A DNA stretch of 64,000 nucleotides from Alkalicoccus luteus (GCA_052061695.1 JBPZEY010000006.1), one strand, 5' to 3'; numbered from the stretch's first letter, positions 42,427 to 52,069 are shown. A program made the numbers and translations. Notes: generated by a model from the sequence alone, not told the origin.

Positions 42427-43641
42427 TCAGGCAGTCTCATCTTCTTCATCGTAAAGCTCGTAAAGCTGTCCAAATTCATAAAGTACGAGTCCTGCCAGCA
42501 CTTCAGCTGCATGAAGCATGGCACGTTCATCAATATCAAACTTAGGGTGATGATGCGGATAGGCTGTTTCCCAATCAGGATTCTTTGCTCCTGTGAAGAA
42601 AAAGGCTCCTTTTACTTCCTGCAAATAATAAGCAAAATCCTCTCCGCCCATCTGGGGCACACACTCGTTTACGAGCTTCGTCTGTGAAGCAAGTTCCGCT
42701 GTTTCTGCAATTACTTCAGCCTGCTCTTCGTGATTGATGACGGCTGGATAGCCGCGCTCATATACTGCACTGACTTCAGCGCCATGATGATAACCGGTTC
42801 CTTCAGCAATCCCTTTAATGCGCTCTTCCAGGATGTCACGAACGCCTTCGTCAAAGCTTCTGGCTGTGCCGATGATTTTTGCCCGGTCTGCAATCACATT
42901 ATAGGCATTTTTTGACTCGAAATGTCCGACGCTGACGACGGCACTTTCCATCGGATCCACGTAGCGGCTTACGATGTGCTGGAGAGACTGTACGATTTGA
43001 GAACCGATTAAGATGGCATCTTTCGTTAAATGAGGCTGCGCTCCATGTCCGCCTTTACCTTGTACGTCAATCGTAAACTTGTCGGCCGCGGCCATCAGGC
43101 GGTGCTTGGAATAGTCAATGGTACCAAGTGGCAGGGTCGCCCACAGATGTGTTCCATAAATGACGTCTACTCCATCGAGACATCCGTCAGCGATCATAGC
43201 CTGAGCGCCTCCCGGTGCATACTCTTCAGCGTGCTGGTGAATAAAGACGATCGTGCCGGCAAGCTGCTTCTGCCATTTGTTCAGTACTTTTGCCAGGACA
43301 AGAAGTTCTGCGGTGTGACCATCGTGACCGCAGGCGTGCATGGCGCCGTCACGCTTGGAGCGGAAGTCCAGCTCGGTCTCTTCGTGTATAGGCAGCGCAT
43401 CGAAATCCGCACGCAGCGCGACGACTGGTCCAGGCTTTCCGCCCTTTAATACAGCCGTAACGCCCCGTTCCCCAACACCCTCTTTTACATCATGACCAAG
43501 CTTCCGGTGGTAGTCGGCGATGTAGGCAGGAGTCTCCACTTCCTGAAAGGAAAGCTCCGGATACTGGTGAAGGTACCTGCGAATTTCCACCATTTCATCA
43601 AAATGTGCTTCAAGCTGTTTTTGCATATCGTTGTACATCAT
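42427..43641 (-). CDS. yhaA: M20 family amidohydrolase YhaA
   Basis: 404 residues, full length. Metal and catalytic motifs are ADFDALPI near 78-85, HACGHDGHTAELL near 102-114 and FIHQHAEE near 134-141. The family removes acyl groups from amino acids or similar amides with a dinuclear metal centre. The exact substrate is unknown, as for B. subtilis YhaA, which also lies beside ecsABC. The GGAGG site precedes two adjacent ATGs; either could be used. Confidence 0.9.
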   Translation of the reverse strand: MMYNDMQKQLEAHFDEMVEIRRYLHQYPELSFQEVETPAYIADYHRKLGHDVKEGVGERGVTAVLKGGKPGPVVALRADFDALPIHEETELDFRSKRDGAMHACGHDGHTAELLVLAKVLNKWQKQLAGTIVFIHQHAEEYAPGGAQAMIADGCLDGVDVIYGTHLWATLPLGTIDYSKHRLMAAADKFTIDVQGKGGHGAQPHLTKDAILIGSQIVQSLQHIVSRYVDPMESAVVSVGHFESKNAYNVIADRAKIIGTARSFDEGVRDILEERIKGIAEGTGYHHGAEVSAVYERGYPAVINHEEQAEVIAETAELASQTKLVNECVPQMGGEDFAYYLQEVKGAFFFTGAKNPDWETAYPHHHPKFDIDERAMLHAAEVLAGLVLYEFGQLYELYDEEDETA

Positions 43642-43856
43642 TCAGCCTCCATTTCTATGTAGTGATTCCATCATACGTTTTTCAAGAATAAATGAAAAGA
43701 ATTGTCTGATCCTTTGTCCGCCGTCTTCTGCGCTCTGATAAAGACGATGCAGCAGTATGCGAACTTTTATAGACGAAACTGCATGGCCTGGAATCGGCGA
43801 GATGCGGCAGGTAAAACGATCCAAGTCTGTCAGGTTTGATTCTCTATGCAGATGAA

Positions 43857-43897
43857 AAACGGTGTCTGAGACCGTTGGACGATCCCAGACACCGTTT
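43857..43897 (-). terminator. Terminator of the ccdA-like gene
   Basis: AAACGGTGTCTG and CAGACACCGTTT form a perfect 12-bp stem. TTTTTCATC extends the run on the minus strand, just after the stop at 43905. The rest of the 263-base gap 43642-43904 shows only the leader of yhaA. Confidence 0.85.
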
Positions 43898-43904
43898 AAA
43901 TGCA

Positions 43905-44642
43905 TTAAATAATGTAGTACTGCGAAAGGTAGCCAGCAATTCTGGAGAACAGCCCGGTAAAGAGCATAATTCCTAAAATAACCATGACTCCGCCGCTGAT
44001 CTTTTGAAAAATGGGCAAAAACTTATTTAAGCTGCGCATTTTATCAAGCGAACGGGCGAACAAAAGACCCGCCAGCAGAAAAGGAATGCCGAGTCCTGCT
44101 GAATAAACGAGAAGCAGGAGCATGCCGCCGGCCGGATCCTGCTGGGAGGCCAGCGCCAAAATCGAACCAAGCACGAGTCCGATGCACGGAGACCATCCGG
44201 CTGCGAAAACAAGGCCGAACACGACTGATCGCCCGAAGCTGGTCGAACGGCCCGGATTTTTCATACGTTTTTCGCTCATCAGAAAATCGAGCTGAAAAAA
44301 GCCGGCCAAGTGCAGACCGAATAATACAATGATAATTCCGCCAAGCTGCTCCAGCAGGCTCTGATGCTGAAGAAACAGTCCTCCGAGCATGGAAGTAGAG
44401 GCGCCTAAAGCCAGAAATATGGATGTGAAACCGAGTATGAATCCAAGTGATCGTGATAAAATCAGGCGTCTGTCTGCAGAGACACGGTTCTGCGTGATTT
44501 CAGAGCCGGTCAGCTGCGCTAAGTATGCTGGTACGAGCGGGAAAACACAGGGGGACAGAAAGGAGACGATCCCGGCAAAAAGTGCAATCCATATAGACAA
44601 AAACGTTAATTCATTAATCATAAATATACTGAGGCTGTACAT
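43905..44642 (-). CDS. ccdA: CcdA-type thiol-disulfide membrane protein
   Basis: 245 residues from an ATG after GGTGGAGAC; spacing is tight, so a GTG 12 bases upstream or an ATG 21 bases downstream are alternatives. Six helices are visible. The two key Cys are in SFLSPCVFPLVPAYL and GWSPCIGLVLGS, as in CcdA, which carries electrons outward for cytochrome c maturation and spore thiol reactions. It is closer to classic CcdA than the protein at 13520. No resA or other partner is adjacent. Confidence 0.88.
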   Translation of the reverse strand: MYSLSIFMINELTFLSIWIALFAGIVSFLSPCVFPLVPAYLAQLTGSEITQNRVSADRRLILSRSLGFILGFTSIFLALGASTSMLGGLFLQHQSLLEQLGGIIIVLFGLHLAGFFQLDFLMSEKRMKNPGRSTSFGRSVVFGLVFAAGWSPCIGLVLGSILALASQQDPAGGMLLLLVYSAGLGIPFLLAGLLFARSLDKMRSLNKFLPIFQKISGGVMVILGIMLFTGLFSRIAGYLSQYYII

Positions 44643-44806
44643 GTCTCCACCCACTTTCTCAAGTCAATCATACACGAGAAAGAGAGGTGATAACATCCTT
44701 GTCACGCAAGTTTCACAAAATGTGCAACTTTCCAGTCTATTCAGCGTATAAACAAGTGTATCAGCAAGGTCTCTCAGGTGATACAATGCAGAATGAGGTG
44801 AGCATC

Positions 44807-46912
44807 ATGTGGGGCAGAAGAATTGCCTATACGATTATTTTTATCCTGTCGACTGCGATTTTGGCGGTGACAGGTTATCTCGGTATCATTTTATTTGGCA
44901 CGTATACATTGGATGAAACAGAGCTTATTCCGGCTGAGACGACGACGGTGGTGGACCGGGATGGAGATGAGCTGGTAAGGCTGTTTGAAGAAAACAGGGA
45001 AACCGTCTCTATCGACGACATTCCGGAGCACGTCCAGCATGCATTTATTGCAGTTGAAGATCAGCGCTTTTTTGATCATACCGGTCTTGATTTTCGGTCG
45101 ATCGGCCGAGCGCTTTATCGTGACATCGTAACGAGGTCTGCGGCAGAAGGGGGCAGTACGATTACCCAGCAGCTCGCTAAAAACGCTTTTTTGTCTCCGG
45201 AAAAGTCTCTGCTTCGAAAGACGGAAGAAGCACTCATTGCATTAAATTTGGAGCATCGCTATGAAAAAGAAGAAATTCTCGAACTGTATTTAAACCGTAT
45301 TTATTTTGGGCATGGTGCTCATGGAGTTCAGGCAGCATCGAGGCTTTATTTTGATAAATCGATCGACGAGCTGGAGCCGCATGAAGGGGCGCTGCTCGCG
45401 GCGCTTCCAAAGGGGCCTGCTCTTTATTCTCCTTTTCAGGATATGGACCGGGCAAGAGAACGGCGCAATCTCGTACTCGGGCTCATGCACCGTCAAGACT
45501 ACTTAACAGCCGAAGAAACGGTGAATCTGCAAAGCAGGACGCTGCCGGAAGAACAGCACAGCATCACCTCCAATCCGGCTTACGACACATTTGTCGACAT
45601 GCTGCTGCGTGAAATGGAGACACGCTACGGCATCAGTGAGGAGGGAGTGCTGACGGGCGGGTATACGGTTACGACAGCCCTTGATGCAGAGCTTCAGCAG
45701 GATTTATATGAGACGCTGACCGCTGGTGAAACGTATCCTGAAAACGATATGCAGGGAGCCGGAGTCCTTCTTGATAGTGAATCAGGAGCCGTAACGGCCA
45801 TCCAGGGAGGCAAAGAATATACGAGGAAGGGATTTAACTATGCGGCCGCAGCCCAACAGCCGGGGTCGCTCATGAAGCCGTTTGCTGTTTATGCGCCGGC
45901 AATGGAGTCCGGCGATTATGAGCCGTACAGTCTGCTGACTGATGAGCTGTTATCCTATGATGGCTATGAACCAAGAAATTTCAGCGGTACTTACAGCGGA
46001 GAAGTGACGATGTATGATGCGTTGAAAGACTCGTTAAATGCACCGGCTGTATGGCTTTTAAACGAGATCGGTGTCAATCAGGCCCGTCAAACACTAGCTC
46101 AATTAAATATCGAGAGTGAAGACGAAGGACTTTCCATTGCGCTTGGCGGAATGGATGAAGGGATTTCGCCGCTGCAGGCGGCAGCGATTTACCGAGCCTT
46201 TGCAGACGGAGGCGTTTATAAAGAGCCATACCTGATTGAGCAAGCAGTTGGAAGGGACGGAGAAGTGATTGAAGGCGAAGCGGTCGAACAAAAGCGTGTG
46301 TTCAGCGAACAGACGGCGTGGTACATGACAAGAATGCTGGAAGCTGCTGTAACAGACGGCACGGCCGCCGCTGGCAGCTTCGCTGGCGACCTTGCAGGTA
46401 AAACCGGCACGTCACAAAACGCCCGGGACATTTGGTTTGCAGGGTGGACACCGGATATCAGCGGCGCATTATGGATGGGCGGCGGAGCCGACGGAAATTC
46501 GTCAAGCAGTACAGCTGCATCTGTATTTAAAGATGTTATCAGTGGCCATACTGGTGAAACGGCATTTGAAAAGCCGGAGAGCGTGGCAGAGCTGGACGAA
46601 CCTATTCAGATGGCGGAGCTGGGCCCCGTGGAAGCAGAAATGCGGGCAGGCTTTCTTGGGGCTGAAATTGAGCTGTCGTGGCAGGAGCCAGCGGACGAAC
46701 GCGTCATATTTCATATTTACCGGATTGAGGATGGCGAGCGGGAGCTGCTTGAGGAAGTTGAAGGGGCTTCCAGCTACACGCTGAGTCGTCAAAACTTGTT
46801 TTCAACTCACGCTTTTCAAGTCATTCCCTATAACCCGCAGACTCGTGCAGAAGGAGAAGCTTCAAACGTTGTGGAAGCGTCTTGGAATATTTTCTCACGA
46901 AATGGCTCCTGA
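44807..46912 (+). CDS. pbpF: Class A penicillin-binding protein PbpF (PBP2c-like)
   Basis: 701 residues from the ATG after GAGGTGAGCATC. A transmembrane helix covers about 8-30. A GT51 glycosyltransferase domain (about 60-240) has EDQRFFDHTGLD, GGSTITQQLAKN and LNRIYFGHGAHG. The transpeptidase domain shows QPGSLMKPF (SxxK), SLNAP (SxN) and AGKTGTSQ (KTG). A fibronectin-like C-terminus ends it. It polymerises and cross-links peptidoglycan; B. subtilis PbpF contributes to the spore germ-cell wall. The pbpF-hemEHY order is conserved. Confidence 0.92.
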   Translation: MWGRRIAYTIIFILSTAILAVTGYLGIILFGTYTLDETELIPAETTTVVDRDGDELVRLFEENRETVSIDDIPEHVQHAFIAVEDQRFFDHTGLDFRSIGRALYRDIVTRSAAEGGSTITQQLAKNAFLSPEKSLLRKTEEALIALNLEHRYEKEEILELYLNRIYFGHGAHGVQAASRLYFDKSIDELEPHEGALLAALPKGPALYSPFQDMDRARERRNLVLGLMHRQDYLTAEETVNLQSRTLPEEQHSITSNPAYDTFVDMLLREMETRYGISEEGVLTGGYTVTTALDAELQQDLYETLTAGETYPENDMQGAGVLLDSESGAVTAIQGGKEYTRKGFNYAAAAQQPGSLMKPFAVYAPAMESGDYEPYSLLTDELLSYDGYEPRNFSGTYSGEVTMYDALKDSLNAPAVWLLNEIGVNQARQTLAQLNIESEDEGLSIALGGMDEGISPLQAAAIYRAFADGGVYKEPYLIEQAVGRDGEVIEGEAVEQKRVFSEQTAWYMTRMLEAAVTDGTAAAGSFAGDLAGKTGTSQNARDIWFAGWTPDISGALWMGGGADGNSSSSTAASVFKDVISGHTGETAFEKPESVAELDEPIQMAELGPVEAEMRAGFLGAEIELSWQEPADERVIFHIYRIEDGERELLEEVEGASSYTLSRQNLFSTHAFQVIPYNPQTRAEGEASNVVEASWNIFSRNGS

Positions 46913-47223
46913 TTACAGAAGAAGTGCCTCTGCCATGCTGCAAGCAGGGCTGCAGCTGGCATTCCTGCGAACGTGCAGACAGCAGGCAGTCTGTGCAGGA
47001 GAAAACGTGATAAACAGATTGCAATCGTCCGTTTGAACAAGCGGGCGATTTTTTGTGGTGATTGTAAGCCCCCTATTTTCACTCTAACAACCGACTAAAT
47101 ACGGTGTTTTTGTGAACGTCCTACATAATTTCTTTCTTTACGTATGAAAAAGCGTTAAAATGTGAAGCGGACAAGAAGCTCAGAAAAGAAAGTACTATGA
47201 GAATGGATGAGGTGTTAGACAGC
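46913..47223 (+). other. 311-base spacer with terminator between pbpF and hemE
   Basis: A rho-independent terminator lies at 47023-47054: AATCGTCCG and CGGGCGATT around a 10-base loop, then TTTTTG. The hemE promoter should lie in the AT-rich part that follows; TAAAAT at 47156-47161 is a candidate -10 but no good -35 pairs with it. No riboswitch fold was recognised. Confidence 0.7.
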
Positions 47224-48261
47224 ATGGAACAACAAGATACATTGCTGCGGGCAGCAAGACGGCAGCCGGTAGAACACGTTCCGGTCTGGTATATGCGCCA
47301 GGCAGGCCGGTCTCAGCCGGAATACCGTGAATTAAAGCAGAAATACAGCCTGGAGGAAATCACAAAACAACCGGAAACGTGTGCCTGGGTAACCAAGCTT
47401 CCGGTGGATCAGTATCAAAATGATGCAGCTATCCTGTACAAAGACATTATGACTCCGCTTCCTGCAATGGGCGTTGACGTTAAGATTAAAGCCGGTATTG
47501 GACCGGTCATCTCCAACCCCGTAAAAGGTATGGCAGATGTAGAAGCTTTAACAGAGCTTCAGCCTGAAAAAGATGTGGATTATGTGCTGGAAACAATCCG
47601 CATTCTCCGCACGCAGCTCGACGTACCGCTCATTACGTTCAGCGGAGCACCGTTTACGCTCGCGAGCTATATGATTGAAGGTGGACCTTCAAAGAATTAC
47701 AATAATACAAAAGCCATGATGTACAGCCAGCCAGAGGCATGGGAATTGCTCATGCAAAAGCTTGCAGACATGGTGATCACTTATGGACGGGCACAGATTA
47801 ATGCTGGAGCCCAGGCTTTTCAGATTTTCGACTCATGGATTGGTGCTCTGAGCCGTGCCGATTACCAGCGCTATGTGAAGCCGGTGATGCAGCGGATTTT
47901 CTCCGAGCTTTCCAAGGAGAAAGTGCCGCTCATTATGCACGGTGTCGGTGCCAGACACCTCGCAGCGGACTGGGCAGACCTCCCGCTTGACGTTGTTGGC
48001 CTGGACTGGCGCTATCCGATTGCAGAAGCACGCGCAGATGGTATTCAAAAAGCCGTGCAGGGCAACCTTGATCCAAGTGTACTGCTGGCACCTTGGCATG
48101 TGATTGAAGAAAAGGCGCGTGATATTCTCGATCAGGGAATGCAGCAGCCTGGTTTTATTTTCAACCTCGGCCATGGTGTGTTTCCAGAGGTCGATCCGGC
48201 TGTTCTTAAGCGCCTTACAGCGTTTGTCCATGACTATTCTGCTGAAAAGCTATCCAAATAG
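47224..48261 (+). CDS. hemE: Uroporphyrinogen decarboxylase
   Basis: 345 residues from the ATG after GAGGTGTTAGACAGC; an ATG 27 bases upstream is in frame but weaker. The signature VWYMRQAGRSQPEY near 20-33 and the AILYKDIMTPLP segment hold the substrate-binding Arg and Asp. It removes four carboxyl groups from uroporphyrinogen III to give coproporphyrinogen III. It is first of hemE-hemH-hemY, all co-directional. Confidence 0.95.
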   Translation: MEQQDTLLRAARRQPVEHVPVWYMRQAGRSQPEYRELKQKYSLEEITKQPETCAWVTKLPVDQYQNDAAILYKDIMTPLPAMGVDVKIKAGIGPVISNPVKGMADVEALTELQPEKDVDYVLETIRILRTQLDVPLITFSGAPFTLASYMIEGGPSKNYNNTKAMMYSQPEAWELLMQKLADMVITYGRAQINAGAQAFQIFDSWIGALSRADYQRYVKPVMQRIFSELSKEKVPLIMHGVGARHLAADWADLPLDVVGLDWRYPIAEARADGIQKAVQGNLDPSVLLAPWHVIEEKARDILDQGMQQPGFIFNLGHGVFPEVDPAVLKRLTAFVHDYSAEKLSK

Positions 48262-48292
48262 GAACTTCATCAAAACAAAAGGGTGATTTGGC

Positions 48293-49237
48293 ATGAAAAA
48301 GAAAATGGGTCTTCTAGTAATGGCATACGGAACACCTCGTTCCGAAGAGGAGATTGAGCCGTACTACACGCACATCCGTAAAGGACGCCGTCCTTCAAAG
48401 GAGGCGCTCGACGATCTGATTGACCGTTATAGACAAATCGGCGGCATCTCTCCGCTTGCCCGAATTACAACAGAACAGGCGCATGAGTTGAAGAATGAAC
48501 TGAACCGTCGTTCTAAAGATGTCGAGTTTGTTGTGTATGAGGGATTAAAGCATATTGATCCATTTATTGAAGACGCGGTCCTGCAAATGAAAAAAGACGG
48601 TATTGAAGAAGCGATCAGCATTGTGCTGGCGCCGCATTATTCCACATTCAGTGTAAAATCTTACAACGGACGGGCAGCAGAGGAGTCCGAAATGATCCAG
48701 GGACCATCTATTACAAGCGTAGAATCCTGGTATAATGATCCGAAATTTGTTTCATTCTGGGCAGACGGAATTAAAAAGGTGCGTGAGCAAATGTCGGAAG
48801 AAGAGAAGCAAAACCATTGCGTGATCTTCTCCGCACACTCCCTCCCGGAAAAAATTCTGGCAAATGGAGATCCTTACCCGAAGCAGCTTCAGGAAACAGC
48901 TGATTTAATCGCCAAAGAGGCTGGCGTTGAGAACTACGAGATCGGCTGGCAGAGTGAGGGGAATACGCCTGATCCTTGGATTGGTCCGGATGTACAGGAC
49001 TTGACGAGAGATCTGCACGAGGAAAAAGGCTACGCTGCTTACGTCTACTGTCCTGTCGGATTTGTGGCAGACCACCTCGAGGTCCTTTTCGATAATGACT
49101 ATGAGTGTAAGGTCGTCACGGATGAAGTTGGAGCCGGCTACTACCGTCCAAAAATGCCGAATGCCGAACCATTCTTCATTGAAGCGCTGGCAGACGTTGT
49201 AGAACGCAGACTTTCAGAAGTCGGGAAAGAAGCGTAA
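48293..49237 (+). CDS. hemH: Coproporphyrin III ferrochelatase
   Basis: 314 residues. The start MGLLVMAYGTPRSEEEIEPYY and the metal-insertion segment IFSAHSLPEKIL near 181-192 (catalytic His) are typical, with SEGNTPDPWIGPDV later. In Gram-positive bacteria this enzyme (also named CpfC) inserts iron into coproporphyrin III rather than protoporphyrin. It lies between hemE and hemY, 31 and 4 bases away. Confidence 0.95.
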   Translation: MKKKMGLLVMAYGTPRSEEEIEPYYTHIRKGRRPSKEALDDLIDRYRQIGGISPLARITTEQAHELKNELNRRSKDVEFVVYEGLKHIDPFIEDAVLQMKKDGIEEAISIVLAPHYSTFSVKSYNGRAAEESEMIQGPSITSVESWYNDPKFVSFWADGIKKVREQMSEEEKQNHCVIFSAHSLPEKILANGDPYPKQLQETADLIAKEAGVENYEIGWQSEGNTPDPWIGPDVQDLTRDLHEEKGYAAYVYCPVGFVADHLEVLFDNDYECKVVTDEVGAGYYRPKMPNAEPFFIEALADVVERRLSEVGKEA

Positions 49238-49241
49238 CCGA

Positions 49242-50645
49242 ATGACAGAGCTGAAAACAGCAGTGATAGGCGGCGGGATAACTGGATTATCCGCCGCCTA
49301 TTTTCTGCAAAAACAAATTGAACAAAGCGGCTCCGGAAGCTTTGCCTTGTATGAAGCAGGAGAGCGTCTTGGAGGCACGATTCAGACAGAGTACCGAAAC
49401 GGTTATGTAATCGAGCGGGGGCCTGATTCCTTTCTTACGCGTAAGCGCAGTCTTCACCGGCTTGCAGTAGAACTGGGTCTTGAAAACGATTTGACGACGA
49501 ATAAGTCAGGCTCTTACATTTACCATAATGGGAAGCTTCACCGCATTCCTCAAGGAGCGGTGATGGGAATTCCGACAGAATGGAAGCCGTTTTTGAAGAC
49601 GGGTCTGTTTAGTCCGGCCGGAAAGCTGCGTGCTGCGATGGATCTTGTGATTCCAAGAAGAAAAGACAGCGAGGATATTTCTGTTGATGCCTTCTTCCGC
49701 CGGAGGCTTGGCTCTGAGGTCGTGGAACATATGATTGAACCGCTTTTGTCCGGCATTTACGCAGGACGTTTGAATGAGCTGAGTTTAAAGGCGACGTTCC
49801 CGCAGTTTCTTGAGATAGAAAATAAACGAAGAAGCCTGATTCTAGGTATGAAACAGAGCATGCAGAAGACGGTGCCCGAAGATCCGGTGCTCATTGGAGA
49901 ATCCCGGAGCCCGGCGAATATGTTTCTAACATTTCGAAGCGGGTTATCGTCTTTTGTAGACAGGCTAGAGCAGGCTCTGCCGGAAGAATCGATTCATCTC
50001 GGAAAACGGCTTGAGAAGCTGGAGAAGGTCGGAGATGGCTATGCGCTGTACTTTTCTGATGGGACGATCGATTATGCGGACCGGGTGCTGCTTACAATCA
50101 GGCATGATGACGCAGCAGCTCTTTTTGCACATGAACCATTTATGGAGCGCATGTCGAAACAGTCAGCGACGAGTGTTGCAACGTGTGCACTCGCATTCGA
50201 CGAGAAACAAATTAAAGATAAGCTGGATGGAACCGGCTTTTTAATACCGAGAGACCAGTCATTTACGATGACAGCCTGTACGTGGACGCATCAAAAATGG
50301 GAGCATACAGCACCGGAAGGGAAAGCGCTTTTGCGCGCGTACGTAGGCAGAGCTGGAGATGAAGACATTGTCTTTAAGGATGATCGCGTTATTACAAAAA
50401 CCGTTATGCGTGACTTAAAGCAGATCATGAACATTGAGGGAGAACCGGAATTTTCCGTAGTAACGAGATGGAACCGTGCAATGCCTCAATATAACGTCGG
50501 CCACGGTGAAGCATTGACGAATTTGGAAGAGGGTCTTTCTGCAAAGTATCCGGGCGTGCTCGTTTTAGGTGCAAGCTTTCGCGGTATCGGCCTTCCGGAC
50601 TGCGTCACGCAGGCTGAAAAGGCAGTATCCAAATTATACCAATAA
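49242..50645 (+). CDS. hemY: Coproporphyrinogen III oxidase (CgoX/HemY)
   Basis: 467 residues. The N-terminal FAD motif VIGGGITGLSAAYFL and the C-terminal ASFRGIGLPDCVTQAEKAV FAD-binding stretch are present. It oxidises coproporphyrinogen III to coproporphyrin III with oxygen, making H2O2. It works in the coproporphyrin branch before HemH. No signal peptide is seen, so it is cytoplasmic or peripheral. A hairpin follows. Confidence 0.93.
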   Translation: MTELKTAVIGGGITGLSAAYFLQKQIEQSGSGSFALYEAGERLGGTIQTEYRNGYVIERGPDSFLTRKRSLHRLAVELGLENDLTTNKSGSYIYHNGKLHRIPQGAVMGIPTEWKPFLKTGLFSPAGKLRAAMDLVIPRRKDSEDISVDAFFRRRLGSEVVEHMIEPLLSGIYAGRLNELSLKATFPQFLEIENKRRSLILGMKQSMQKTVPEDPVLIGESRSPANMFLTFRSGLSSFVDRLEQALPEESIHLGKRLEKLEKVGDGYALYFSDGTIDYADRVLLTIRHDDAAALFAHEPFMERMSKQSATSVATCALAFDEKQIKDKLDGTGFLIPRDQSFTMTACTWTHQKWEHTAPEGKALLRAYVGRAGDEDIVFKDDRVITKTVMRDLKQIMNIEGEPEFSVVTRWNRAMPQYNVGHGEALTNLEEGLSAKYPGVLVLGASFRGIGLPDCVTQAEKAVSKLYQ

Positions 50646-50663
50646 AATAAAGCAAAAAAATAG

Positions 50664-50694
50664 ACCGCCTGTACAGTATGTACTGGCGGTTTTC
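50664..50694 (+). terminator. Terminator of hemEHY
   Basis: ACCGCC-T-GTAC and GTAC-T-GGCGGT form a stem interrupted by one T-T mismatch around 5 bases, followed by TTTTCC. It ends the haem operon ahead of a convergent gene. Confidence 0.8.
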
Positions 50695-50786
50695 CACATC
50701 GTTGAGAGGAAAATTTGAGAAAGTGGGGGGAGTTGTTTGTAGTATTCCACGTGAGCAGAATCTTAAACATAAATCGCCCCTTTTTC

Positions 50787-51743
50787 TTATTTTTTATTGC
50801 TGCGGTGCTGAATTTCGCCGGCAAGACCGTATAAAGCAATAAAGCTTGCGAAATGAGAACTGAAATCTGTCGCATCCTGCTGAGGATAAACTTCCACAAA
50901 ATCCATGCCAATTGTACCGAGGGAAGTAATTTCGTGAACGATTTCCAGCAGTTCAAACGAATTTAAGCCATTTCCATCGACCGGACCGCCCGGGTTAAAG
51001 GCGTGATCGAGCACATCACTGCAAATACTTAAATAAACGGCATCGGTATTCGCAGAAGCAATGTCATAAGCTTGCCTTGCAGCCTCGCGTGGGTCTCCTA
51101 ACCGGCGGATATCGTGAATCGTCATCGTGGTTGTTCCATTCGCAGCAGCGTGACGGCCATTTTCCGGCTTATTCCGCGGTCCGTGAATACCCATGTGAAC
51201 GAGTGATTCATTGACTACTCCTTCTGTTTCATACAGCCGGGCGAAGGGGGCTCCTCTGCCGTATGGGTCTCCATTAGAATGCTCGTTGTTATCGTAATGG
51301 GCATCGAGATGAATGATGCCGACTTTTTTGCCAGTCGCTTCTACTAATCCTTCTACGATAGGGTACGTAATACCATGATCGCCTCCGAAAGCAATCGGGT
51401 AGGAGCCGCTATGCCAGACATCGGTCGAGAATTGCTTGATTGTCTCCATTGTTTGTTCCGGTTCAGCCGGAGTTACAGCGACGTCACCCATGTCGCCCAT
51501 TGATAGATGCTCGAAGACATCTAAATGATCAAGCTCTGGAAGATAGCCGCTGTAGCGGCCTGAAGCCAGCCGGATCACCTTCGGCCCGAGCTCACAGCCG
51601 GTATAATCTCCCCAGGTGACAGCCCCCTCCCACGGGACCCCGTAAACAATGACATCCATCGCGTCTTTTCGTTCCGGATTCCTGACAAGATTTTCTGAAT
51701 GAAGAAAGCATGGTGTATTGCCATAAATAAAATCGTCCGCCAT
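50787..51743 (-). CDS. Arginase/agmatinase-family protein with altered metal motif
   Basis: 318 residues. Ureohydrolase motifs GGDHG (near 120) and LDAHYDNN (near 146-153) are intact. In the third motif, normally SxDxDxxDP, the sequence is SICSDVLDH: the first Asp, which bridges both Mn ions in arginase, is Cys, and the terminal Pro is His. The rest is full length and well ordered, so it is not a pseudogene. It is unlikely to be a standard agmatinase or arginase. The AAAGGAGGTATTATC site supports the start. It stands alone between hemY and spo0B. Confidence 0.8.
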   Translation of the reverse strand: MADDFIYGNTPCFLHSENLVRNPERKDAMDVIVYGVPWEGAVTWGDYTGCELGPKVIRLASGRYSGYLPELDHLDVFEHLSMGDMGDVAVTPAEPEQTMETIKQFSTDVWHSGSYPIAFGGDHGITYPIVEGLVEATGKKVGIIHLDAHYDNNEHSNGDPYGRGAPFARLYETEGVVNESLVHMGIHGPRNKPENGRHAAANGTTTMTIHDIRRLGDPREAARQAYDIASANTDAVYLSICSDVLDHAFNPGGPVDGNGLNSFELLEIVHEITSLGTIGMDFVEVYPQQDATDFSSHFASFIALYGLAGEIQHRSNKK

Positions 51744-52069
51744 GATAATACCTCCTTTAAAAATCTGCTACCCTTCTATCATAAACGTTCTGAGGCTGAA
51801 AAGGATACTCATTTCAGCTGCTGCCTGGTTTGTAAACGGAATAGAACGTCATTCTTTACAACTGCAGGCACCCCATTCGTGATAGGTTCTGTCGTTGTCA
51901 CCAATCTGTGTAATTGCTTTTTAGTGTCCGGAAAGACTCGTGTAACGGTGGGTAACAGGCAGGGTGAACACATCGCACTGCCAAAAGATTGAATTAGAAA
52001 ACGGGGTTGAAATGTGCTATGATTAGGAGTACTGTTTATCGAGCTATAACGAGCAGGGGGAGTTAGTCG
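51744..52069. other. 326-base gap between the arginase-family gene and spo0B
   Basis: Two divergent genes flank it, so both promoters should be here. A TATGAT -10 candidate for spo0B lies at 52018-52023, with only a poor -35 (TAGAAA) at 17 bases. A frame on the minus strand (51809-51973, 54 codons) has protein-like composition but no ribosome site. No sporulation-factor box was recognised. Confidence 0.45.

Noticed and set aside
43642..43905. 87-codon minus-strand frame between ccdA and yhaA
   Set aside because: It includes the ccdA terminator hairpin, starts at the ccdA stop with no ribosome site, and shows no protein features.
44687..44806. Longer start for PbpF, adding 40 residues
   Set aside because: It would put a Cys- and Tyr-rich stretch before the membrane anchor, and the internal ATG follows GAGGTG.
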